A stretch of DNA of 6,951 bases from Sphingobacterium thalpophilum (GTDB lineage: Bacteria; Bacteroidota; Bacteroidia; Flavobacteriales; Flavobacteriaceae): assembly GCA_943328865.2 (NCBI GenBank), contig CALQBR020000071.1, positions 1 through 6,951 on the forward strand, written 5' to 3'. Positions within the stretch are counted from its first letter, which is position 1. Each line of letters starts with the position of its first letter. The position numbers were made by a program, and so were the translations under genes. Positions 1-5,991 of this stretch are shown here, in pieces. The notes beneath the pieces are model-generated. The model saw only the letters and a list, made by a program, of their open reading frames with translations, ran no database searches and was not told where the DNA came from.

Positions 1-22
1 CTGTCTAAATCCTAGCGCACAA

Positions 23-463
23 ATGAGTGGAACACTAAATAAAGTAATGTTGATTGGTTATCTGGGTGATGAAGTAAAGATGCATTATTTTGACGGAGGC
101 AATTGTATTGGTCGATTTCCTTTGGCGACTAATGAAACGTATACAAACAAAACAACCAACGAAAAAATCACTTCCACGGAGTGGCACAATTTAGTGGTGC
201 GCAATAAAGCCGCAGAAGTTTGCGAAAAATATCTTTCTAAAGGAGATAAGATTTATGTGGAAGGTCGCATCAAATCCCGGCAGTGGCAGGCAGAAGATGG
301 TTCGACTAAATATACTACTGAAATTCAGGTCACTGAGTTTACCTTTCTTACTACTAAAAAGGAAACAGAAGCAAATAAATTGCATTCTCATCCTGACCCA
401 ACAAAAAATACTAACTTTGATGCATCCCATTCCTCTTTACCAGAGAATGATTTGCCTTTTTGA
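23..463 (+). CDS. ssb: Single-stranded DNA-binding protein (SSB)
   Basis: This 146-residue protein coats single-stranded DNA in replication, recombination and repair, and recruits partner enzymes through its C-terminal tip. The OB-fold spans about residues 4-110. It begins with the typical LNKVMLIGYLGDEV stretch, followed by the TEWHNLV strand and the YVEGRIKSRQW strand, with aromatic residues W54 and W88. A short polar linker (about 111-140) leads to the acidic tip ENDLPF, the partner-docking motif of bacterial SSBs. The length is short but normal for Bacteroidota. The frame stays open to the left window edge, but ATG at 23 matches the usual SSB N-terminus and no upstream ATG is visible. gldE starts about 17 bases after the stop, so the two are probably co-transcribed. 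No Shine-Dalgarno sequence precedes it and its promoter is not visible in the window. The family call is firm; which SSB paralogue it is cannot be settled here. Confidence 0.96.
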   Translation: MSGTLNKVMLIGYLGDEVKMHYFDGGNCIGRFPLATNETYTNKTTNEKITSTEWHNLVVRNKAAEVCEKYLSKGDKIYVEGRIKSRQWQAEDGSTKYTTEIQVTEFTFLTTKKETEANKLHSHPDPTKNTNFDASHSSLPENDLPF

Positions 464-480
464 TTGTTTAACTAATCCCA

Positions 481-1788
481 TTGAATTTGGACCCGGAACC
501 TCCCAGTTACAGTACTTTTTTTTCAATAATAGATGTTGATTTAGCGTTTGGTTTTCTTGCAATTTTCTTTTTGCTTTTTTGTTCCGCTTTGGTTTCTGGT
601 GCTGAAGTCGCTTTTTTTTCATTGCCATCTAAAGATTTGGAAGGAGCCTCAAAAGGGAAGTATTCCAAAGCTCAAATGATCAATAACTTATTAAAAAAAC
701 CACAGCAATTAAGCGCTACTTTATCAGTAGCAAATACTTTTTTTAATATCGGAATCGTCCTGTTGTTTTTTTGGGTTGGTCAAACGGTATTTGCGTCAAT
801 TGAAACCCCTATTTTACAATTTATTATTGAAGTATTGGTGGTCACTTTTTTAATTTTGCTGTTCGGCGAAATCTTACCCAAAGTTTACGCCAGCAGAAAT
901 GCTACTCAGTATGCCAGAATAACGGTACGGTCCTTATTTGTATTGGATAAATTACTCTCGCCAATCACCTTGCCAATGCATGGCATTATGTTGTTTGTAC
1001 ACCAAAAGTTAGGTAGGGAAAAATCTAATTTTTCGGTTGGTCAATTATCTCAGGCTTTGGAGTTGACTTCCTCTGAAGGAACTTCGCAGGAAGAACAAAA
1101 GATATTTGAAGGAATCGTTTCATTTGGGAATACAGATGCTAAGCAGGTGATGAGTCCAAGAATTGATATTTTTGCATTGGAAGTTGAAGAAAGCTTCCAA
1201 GACCTGCTACCTAAAATTGTTGAAAACGGCTATTCCAGAATTCCGATATATCGCGACAATATTGACCATATTGAAGGTGTTTTGTTTGTTAAAGATTTAA
1301 TTCCGCATATTGATAAAACTCATTTCGAATGGACTACCTTATTGAGAAAGCCGTTTTTTGTTCCTGAGAATAAGAAACTTGATAACTTGTTAAAGGACTT
1401 TCAAAGTATGAAAAACCACTTGGCTATTGTTGTTGATGAGTACGGAGGAACTTCAGGACTTGTTTCTTTAGAGGATGTTATAGAGGAAATCGTAGGGGAC
1501 ATCAGTGATGAATTTGATGGAGATGACATTAGTTTTTCACAAATAGATGAGAATAATTATCTTTTTGAAGGGAAGATTAATTTAAAAGATTTCTATCGAA
1601 TTGTAGCGGTCGATGAATCGCTCTTTGAGGACAACAAAGGAGAAGCGGAAACCTTAGCGGGATTTATACTAGAAATACTTGGAAACTTTCCTCAAAAAGG
1701 GGAAAAAATATCTTTCAGCAACTGCCTATTTTTGATTGAAGTAGTTGATAAAAAAAGAATCAAACAAATTAAAGTAACGATTGAATAA
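481..1788 (+). CDS. gldE: Gliding motility protein GldE (CNNM/CorC-family membrane protein)
   Basis: This 435-residue integral membrane protein has the architecture of the CNNM/CorC (HlyC) family, known for divalent-cation transport. The N-terminal DUF21/CNNM region (about 20-180) has several hydrophobic segments, the SGAEVAFFS motif (39-47) and the GEILPK motif (129-134). A CBS-domain pair follows (about 220-340), with MSPRIDI, then VDEYGGTSGLVSLEDVIEEI. A CorC_HlyC domain (about 355-433) ends the protein. The call to GldE rather than a general CorC homologue rests on the position between ssb and gldD, an arrangement known from gliding Flavobacterium. In that group GldE is required for gliding; its biochemical role there is unsettled. 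There is no in-frame ATG near the start. An upstream TAA at 469 bounds the frame, so initiation must be at TTG 481 or TTG 487; the latter gives an N-terminus of MDPEPPS and is equally plausible. The stop codon lies one base before the gldD ATG, which suggests translational coupling. Confidence 0.92.
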   Translation: MNLDPEPPSYSTFFSIIDVDLAFGFLAIFFLLFCSALVSGAEVAFFSLPSKDLEGASKGKYSKAQMINNLLKKPQQLSATLSVANTFFNIGIVLLFFWVGQTVFASIETPILQFIIEVLVVTFLILLFGEILPKVYASRNATQYARITVRSLFVLDKLLSPITLPMHGIMLFVHQKLGREKSNFSVGQLSQALELTSSEGTSQEEQKIFEGIVSFGNTDAKQVMSPRIDIFALEVEESFQDLLPKIVENGYSRIPIYRDNIDHIEGVLFVKDLIPHIDKTHFEWTTLLRKPFFVPENKKLDNLLKDFQSMKNHLAIVVDEYGGTSGLVSLEDVIEEIVGDISDEFDGDDISFSQIDENNYLFEGKINLKDFYRIVAVDESLFEDNKGEAETLAGFILEILGNFPQKGEKISFSNCLFLIEVVDKKRIKQIKVTIE

Positions 1789-1789
1789 T

Positions 1790-2359
1790 ATGGTTATGGT
1801 TAAAAAAATAATGACTTTTTCTTTTTTAATAGCTTTGGCTTTAACTGTTTTTGGTTGTAAAGACGATCCGATTCCAAGGCCTACGGGTTTCTTAAGATTG
1901 GATTATCCTGAGGCTGAATATGCTCATTTTGAAAACCAGTGTCCCTTCACTTTCGATATGAATTCCAACGCAGTCATCACTCAAAAGGGAAATTGTGTAT
2001 TCGAGATTAATTATCCTAAAATGAAAGCGACGGTTTATCTGAGTTATAAGCCAGTGAATAATAATATCAATCTGTTGTTACGCGATGCACAAAGGCTGAC
2101 CTATAAGCATGTTGTCAAGGCTGATGACATCAAAGAGCAACCCTATTTGAATTTTGACAAAAAAGTATATGGGATGTTTTATGATGTTGGCGGAAATGCA
2201 GCTACCAACACCCAGTTTTATGTGACGGATAGCACCAAACATTTTGTGGCGGGATCGGTTTATTTTTATTCCAAACCCAATTTCGACTCCATTATGCCTG
2301 CTGTGAGCTATCTTAAGAATGATGTGCAAAACCTGATGCAAAGTTTGCAATGGAAATAA
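1790..2359 (+). CDS. gldD: Gliding motility lipoprotein GldD
   Basis: This 189-residue protein resembles GldD, a lipoprotein needed for gliding and linked to type IX secretion in Flavobacterium. The N-terminus is a lipoprotein signal peptide: Lys5-Lys6, a hydrophobic core, then VFGC with lipidated Cys23. Phe at position -2 is slightly unusual. The mature start CKDDPIPRPTGFLRLDYP, with a proline-rich stretch followed by LRLDYP and EAEY, is typical of the family. Two further cysteines (51 and 69) could form a disulfide in the periplasm; this is inference. ATG 1790 was chosen because it lies one base after the gldE stop and gives a compact signal peptide. ATG 1796 would give the same mature protein, and a TTG at 1781 would overlap gldE by eight bases. 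The gene is last in the ssb-gldE-gldD run and is followed by a strong hairpin. Its catalytic or structural role is unknown. Confidence 0.9.
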   Translation: MVMVKKIMTFSFLIALALTVFGCKDDPIPRPTGFLRLDYPEAEYAHFENQCPFTFDMNSNAVITQKGNCVFEINYPKMKATVYLSYKPVNNNINLLLRDAQRLTYKHVVKADDIKEQPYLNFDKKVYGMFYDVGGNAATNTQFYVTDSTKHFVAGSVYFYSKPNFDSIMPAVSYLKNDVQNLMQSLQWK

Positions 2360-2374
2360 AAAAAGGAGGTTCCA

Positions 2375-2421
2375 ATTGAAAATGCCCCAAAAAGTTAGAC
2401 ACTATTTGGGGCATTTTTGAT
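2375..2421. terminator. Strong near-perfect hairpin between convergent genes, likely bidirectional terminator
   Basis: The left arm AAAATGCCCCAAA (2379-2391) pairs perfectly with TTTGGGGCATTTT (2405-2417). Inside it, one A-A mismatch is followed by AGT (2393-2395) pairing with ACT (2401-2403) around a five-base loop, TAGAC. G-T wobbles and two A-T pairs extend the base to 2375-2421. A/T runs flank the GC core on both sides. It therefore can end transcription both from gldD (plus) and from the HMA lipoprotein gene (minus), which converge here. Confidence 0.8.
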
Positions 2422-2459
2422 GGTTTTATCAAAACCTAGAAATTGTTACTCGATATAAA

Positions 2460-2885
2460 TTATAGTGCAGCCTTCTCAGGGGTATTTTTAGGATGGGTCA
2501 CTTTATAAGTTTTTCCGTCAGCGGCAGCTTCAACTGTTGCGAATAGATTTTTTTGTGTTTGTTTGTCAGCATCATAAGCTACAGTAGCCGTTTTTTTGTC
2601 AAAATCTACGGTTGCTTTTTGAACACCATCCATTGCCGCTAATTTCTTCTCAATGGTTTTGGCACACCCCATAGCACAAGTCATGCCTTCAATTCCGAAA
2701 GTGGCTGTCTCTGGTTTTACTGCTGCAGTTACTTCTTTTGGAGTTGCAATAGAATCGGTCATTACAGTTTCAGTTGTCGCATTTTCATTTGCAACTTCTG
2801 AGGTTGGTTCGTTGGTTTCTTTTTTACAGCTAGTCAATAACACGCTAGTTAATGTTAACGCTAAAAGTGATTTAGTCAAGTTCAT
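2460..2885 (-). CDS. Periplasmic lipoprotein with heavy-metal-associated (HMA) domain
   Basis: This 141-residue protein probably binds a soft metal such as copper in the cell envelope; the metal and the partner are inferred, not shown. It starts with a clear lipoprotein signal (MNLTKSLLALTLTSVLLTSC, lipobox LTSC, Cys20). A low-complexity linker rich in Thr, Glu, Ala and Asn follows (about 21-60). The HMA domain spans about 62-132, with the pattern FGIEGMTCAMGCAKTIEKKL, then GVQKATVDFDKKTATVAYD, matching the beta-alpha-beta ferredoxin-like fold of MerP/Atx1 proteins. The metal loop has Cys70 and Cys74 separated by three residues (CAMGC) instead of the usual CxxC, with Met68 and Met72 close by. 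It is a single gene: it converges on gldD and diverges from the EamA transporter. No metal ATPase or metal regulator is nearby. The ATG at 2885 gives a well-formed signal peptide, so the start is secure. Confidence 0.88.
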   Translation of the reverse strand: MNLTKSLLALTLTSVLLTSCKKETNEPTSEVANENATTETVMTDSIATPKEVTAAVKPETATFGIEGMTCAMGCAKTIEKKLAAMDGVQKATVDFDKKTATVAYDADKQTQKNLFATVEAAADGKTYKVTHPKNTPEKAAL

Positions 2886-2938
2886 AGGATTTTTTTTAAA
2901 ATTTGGTTGCTAACAATAGCTTAATTAGTAAGCGATTA

Positions 2939-2971
2939 CAAAAATAATAAAAAATATAACGGCTAATTCAT
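2939..2971 (-). promoter_or_regulatory. Candidate Bacteroidota-type promoter of the HMA lipoprotein gene
   Basis: On the minus strand TATTTTTG (2939-2946) matches the Flavobacterium -7 consensus TAnnTTTG exactly. A weak -33 element, ATG in place of TTG (2969-2971), lies 22 bases upstream. Transcription would begin near 2933, leaving a leader of about 48 bases before the ATG at 2885. The region is very AT-rich, so a chance match is possible. Confidence 0.35.
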
Positions 2972-2981
2972 AAAATTAATA

Positions 2982-2989
2982 CAATTTTG
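2982..2989 (+). promoter_or_regulatory. Weak candidate -7 box for the EamA transporter
   Basis: CAATTTTG matches TAnnTTTG at all fixed positions except the first, and sits 18 bases before the preferred ATG at 3008. No convincing -33 TTG is visible at the expected distance. If real, it also argues against the alternative TTG start at 2987, which lies inside the box. Confidence 0.2.
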
Positions 2990-3007
2990 AAGTTCAAAAA
3001 ATGGATT

Positions 3008-3874
3008 ATGAATTCGAAACAGACAAAGTGGTTATTGTTGATTTTTCTTTCTTTAGTATGGGGCAGTTCTTTTATATTGATGAAAAGAGGGTTGATCGGT
3101 TTGTCGCCTTTTCAATTGGGTTCTTTGCGTATTGTTTTTGCTGCCGCCTTTTTATTAGTGATTGGATTTAAAAGTCTCACCAAGATACCTTCTACGCAAT
3201 GGAAATACATTGCCTTAACCGGATTTGTTGGAACTTTATTACCGGTGTATTTGTTCTCGTATGCGCAAACAGAAATTGACAGTTCAGTAAGTGCGATTCT
3301 AAATTCCCTTACCCCATTATTTACTTTGCTTTTAGGGGTGATTCTCTTTAAATTTTCCTTTGATCGCAGTCAGCTAATAGGTATCCTCGTCGGTTTGGTA
3401 GGTTGTGTGTTGTTGATCTTTACTGGAGCCAGCGGTAATTCAGGTCACAATTATTTTTATGCAACTTTCGTTGTATTAGGCTCTATTTGTTATGCGGCGA
3501 ATGTGAATTTAATTAAAAAGTACCTGTCTGATCTGAGTCCGTTGAGCATTACCACTGGGAACTTCGCGGTAATCTTATTGCCTGCTCTTGTTGGTCTTTC
3601 TTTTACTGGTTTTTATAATGATGTCAATCAGCCATCGGTTCTTAATTCAATGGGTTATATATTGATCTTAGGGGTCGTTGGTACTGGATTGGCTAATATA
3701 TTGTTTTTTAGGTTGATTCAAATGGCTACACCCATTTTTGCTTCTTCCGTGACTTACTTAATTCCAGTAGTGGCTTTTTTTTGGGGCTTTTTGGATCACG
3801 AAGTGCTTTCAAATAGTCAGTTATTGGGTGCTTTTATTATTTTGATAGGAGTTTATTTATCTGCCAAAAAATAA
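3008..3874 (+). CDS. EamA/DMT-superfamily transporter
   Basis: This 288-residue inner-membrane protein belongs to the drug/metabolite transporter superfamily (EamA, formerly DUF6). The sequence shows two EamA repeats with about ten hydrophobic segments. The first repeat (about 7-138) opens with WLLLIFLSLVWGSSFILMKRG and contains the LRIVFAA and SAILNSLTPLFTLLLGVILFK stretches. The second (about 150-286) ends with ASSVTYLIPVVAFFWGFLDHEVLS and a GAFIILIGVYL helix. Both the WGSSF opening and the TYLIPV..WG pattern are family hallmarks. The substrate cannot be predicted; relatives export amino acids, metabolites or drugs. ATG 3008 is preferred because it gives the standard short N-terminus before the first helix. 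An in-frame TTG at 2987 would add seven residues (MKFKKWI). The gene stands alone, divergent from the HMA lipoprotein gene and convergent with the M16 operon. It ends in Lys-Lys-stop inside the terminator region. Confidence 0.9.
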   Translation: MNSKQTKWLLLIFLSLVWGSSFILMKRGLIGLSPFQLGSLRIVFAAAFLLVIGFKSLTKIPSTQWKYIALTGFVGTLLPVYLFSYAQTEIDSSVSAILNSLTPLFTLLLGVILFKFSFDRSQLIGILVGLVGCVLLIFTGASGNSGHNYFYATFVVLGSICYAANVNLIKKYLSDLSPLSITTGNFAVILLPALVGLSFTGFYNDVNQPSVLNSMGYILILGVVGTGLANILFFRLIQMATPIFASSVTYLIPVVAFFWGFLDHEVLSNSQLLGAFIILIGVYLSAKK

Positions 3875-3901
3875 GAGGGCTACCTTTTCAGATAGCCCTC
3901 T
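3874..3901. terminator. Intergenic hairpin between the EamA gene and the M16 operon
   Basis: AGAGGGCTA (3874-3882) and TAGCCCTCT (3893-3901) form a perfect nine-base stem with a ten-base loop. Read on the minus strand, the stem is followed by TTATTTTTT, a good U-tract, so it is a convincing intrinsic terminator for the M16 operon, whose last stop codon is at 3924. On the plus strand the downstream T-run is poor, so termination of the EamA gene is less certain. Confidence 0.8.
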
Positions 3902-3923
3902 AGGAATTTATTGTGATTGTTGA

Positions 3924-5978
3924 CTATTTGAATTCGCTGTCAGCAATTACTTCGTTTATTTTTATTTCTGAAACAATTAATTCTACTTCGATTCCAATAT
4001 TGATTGCGCTTTTATAGGGTACTTTAATGCCTTTTACATCACGGTAATCGCTAAATGGAGTGGTAATAGTCATCTTTTTTTCAGGACCCATTTCTACTTC
4101 TTCGCTTTCTGCTATTTTTAATCCTGTTTTTACATCAAAAAACAATGATTTTTTTCCGTCTTTAATTACATAAGCGTCATTTCCATTAATTGCTTCAATT
4201 CCACTTAGGATGATGCCTTCTTTTTTGCTTAAGCTTAATTCTGGAAATGGATTGGCGTAATATTTCATCGCAGCAGTCTCCACTGGGCCCAAAGGCATTT
4301 TCTGGGTGCCTTGAGCTTGAAAAGCTTCATTTCCATCATATACTTTTTTCATAGACTGTCCCATAGAACTGATCCCTTCTACTAGTTTGTTTTTTGTAGA
4401 GGCTTTTTTATTGTAGTCAATTGTCATTCCTTGAGCGGTACCAGAAGCTTTCACAGTGATTGTTTTCACAGCAGCAACTGCTTTTTCACCACCAATAGCA
4501 TTGATGTAATTCTCTAAAACGCTTTTTGCAGTTACTCCAGAGGGAATTGGCTTGTTTACAGCTGGTTTTTCTGTAGGATTACCATATTTGTCAAAATAGA
4601 AAATAGGTAACTTTTCTTTGGCACTTACTTTTTCTAGTCCTGGTAAAACTTCGGCCGCTTTCCCAACAACTACAATTCTAATATTATTGGCTAAGAAATA
4701 TTTATTAGCCGCATTCTTAATATCTTTTGGAGTTACTAAATTAATGTTTTTAACGTAGTTTTCGTAGAAGTCAGGTGGTAAAGTTTGTGTTTCTGTAGTT
4801 AAAGCATAACGAGCTATAGTGCCTGGTTTTTGAATTTGCATTACAAAATTTCCAATATATTTTGCTTTAGCGTTGCTAAGCTCTTCTTTGGTTACAAGAT
4901 CAGTTCTGATTTTTCTTAATTCATTCATGAATTCAACAACAGCGCTATCAGTTACCGCATTTCTTACGGAAGCAGAAGAACTAAAAGTACGTGTGAATTT
5001 ACCTGAACCTATAGAAGAATAAGCTCCGTAAGTCCATCCGTGTTTTTCTCGAAGGTTTAAGAACAATCTTCCTTCACCACCTCCACCAAGAATTTGGTTC
5101 GCTAAGATAGCAGCATAATATTCTTTGTCAGTCATTTTTAACTTGACAGTGTTTACTAATGAAATTTCAGATTGAACTGCATTAGGCATGTCTACTAAAT
5201 TAATTTGTGAAAAGTCAACATTTTTTGGTTCGCTATAAGTTGACTTTGGAGCAGTTGCTTTTTTCCATTTTCCAAATAATTTCTTAACGCTTTTCTTAAC
5301 TTTTTTAACTTTCACATCTCCTACGACCACTAGGTAGGCGTTTCCAGGTACAAAATAGGTATTGTAGTTTGCTATAACATCATTTAAAGTCACTTTATTG
5401 ATGGTTTCTGGAGTTAAAAATTCTCCTGACGGATTGTTTTTTCCATATGCCAATACACTTTCTACGCGACCAGCTACTGCTTTCACATTTTTCTCGTCTG
5501 CTTTTAAGCTTTCGATTAATTTTTCTTTCTCTTTATCTAATTCTTCTTGAGAGATGATTGGATTCAATGCGCCATCAGCCATTAATTCTAAGATTCTTTT
5601 GGCATACTTAGATAAACCGCTAGCATTTGCGCCTTCAGCGTAAAAAGAAATATTTGCGCCTAAAAAGTCAATTTCTTCATTGAATTGGTCCTTAGACATT
5701 TTAGTCGTTCCGTTTCCGATAAGGCTACTGGTTAAATCAGCGACTCCTTTTTTATCTCCTTCTACATAAGGAGGGTTGTCCATTGAAAGACTAAAAGAAA
5801 CTCTAGGGAGTTTGTGATTTTCAACCACTAATACTTTTAATCCATTCTCTAAAACAAAAGAAGTCGGCTTTCCGATGTTAATCGTTGGCGCTGGTCCTGG
5901 TTTTGGTTGTGTTCTGTTTTGTGCTTGCATAGTGATAGTTAAAAACAAGCTCGCTGCGATATATAATATTTTTTTCAT
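3924..5978 (-). CDS. Secreted M16-family protein without the zinc motif, fused to a C-terminal LolA-like domain
   Basis: This 684-residue protein starts with a signal peptide (MKKILYIAASLFLTITMQA, cleavage near residue 19 or 20), so it acts in the envelope. Residues about 38-460 form an M16 unit, with FVLENGLKVLVVENHKLPRV at its start and the second M16 half at about 265-440. The zinc motif is lost: where active members have GxAHxxEH, this one has GVADLTSS (78-85), so both His and the Glu are replaced. The substrate-binding motif is kept (LNLREKHGWTYGAYS, Arg310 and Tyr317). A Lys-rich stretch occurs at about 223-240. Residues about 483-684 form a separate beta-rich domain, opening with VLENYINAIGGEKAVAAVK, that resembles LolA/lipoprotein-sorting-like domains often seen in Bacteroidota; this part is recognised by pattern only. 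It follows its partner M16 gene by 13 bases in one operon. It is probably the non-catalytic subunit of a two-part peptidase. The substrate is unknown. Confidence 0.92.
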   Translation of the reverse strand: MKKILYIAASLFLTITMQAQNRTQPKPGPAPTINIGKPTSFVLENGLKVLVVENHKLPRVSFSLSMDNPPYVEGDKKGVADLTSSLIGNGTTKMSKDQFNEEIDFLGANISFYAEGANASGLSKYAKRILELMADGALNPIISQEELDKEKEKLIESLKADEKNVKAVAGRVESVLAYGKNNPSGEFLTPETINKVTLNDVIANYNTYFVPGNAYLVVVGDVKVKKVKKSVKKLFGKWKKATAPKSTYSEPKNVDFSQINLVDMPNAVQSEISLVNTVKLKMTDKEYYAAILANQILGGGGEGRLFLNLREKHGWTYGAYSSIGSGKFTRTFSSSASVRNAVTDSAVVEFMNELRKIRTDLVTKEELSNAKAKYIGNFVMQIQKPGTIARYALTTETQTLPPDFYENYVKNINLVTPKDIKNAANKYFLANNIRIVVVGKAAEVLPGLEKVSAKEKLPIFYFDKYGNPTEKPAVNKPIPSGVTAKSVLENYINAIGGEKAVAAVKTITVKASGTAQGMTIDYNKKASTKNKLVEGISSMGQSMKKVYDGNEAFQAQGTQKMPLGPVETAAMKYYANPFPELSLSKKEGIILSGIEAINGNDAYVIKDGKKSLFFDVKTGLKIAESEEVEMGPEKKMTITTPFSDYRDVKGIKVPYKSAINIGIEVELIVSEIKINEVIADSEFK

Positions 5979-5991
5979 CTTGTTATTGGGC

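Noticed and set aside
1..22. Possible end of an upstream gene (a frame reading L-S-K-S then TAG at 13-15)
   Set aside because: Four codons are not enough to support any call. A neighbouring gene is possible but cannot be identified here.
513..620. Poly-T runs in the first part of gldE (near 515-522 and 612-619) as possible frameshift or phase-variation sites
   Set aside because: The frame is intact through both runs, and T-runs of this length are expected in AT-rich genes coding for Phe-rich membrane segments.
191..628. Several open frames on both strands across ssb and the start of gldE
   Set aside because: They overlap strongly supported genes, and their translations are low-complexity (for example Lys-rich from antisense poly-T) and not protein-like.
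2078..2350. Minus-strand open frame of 90 codons inside gldD
   Set aside because: It is antisense to a well-supported family gene and its translation resembles nothing known.
2365..2420. A complete insertion sequence or MITE between gldD and the HMA gene
   Set aside because: There is no transposase, no target-site duplication was recognised, and the region is only 100 bases long, so only a possible relic is reported as a finding.
2653..2913. Plus-strand open frame of 86 codons antisense to the HMA lipoprotein gene
   Set aside because: It mirrors the real gene, has no recognisable domain and no start signals; the minus-strand frame has a clear lipobox and HMA motif.
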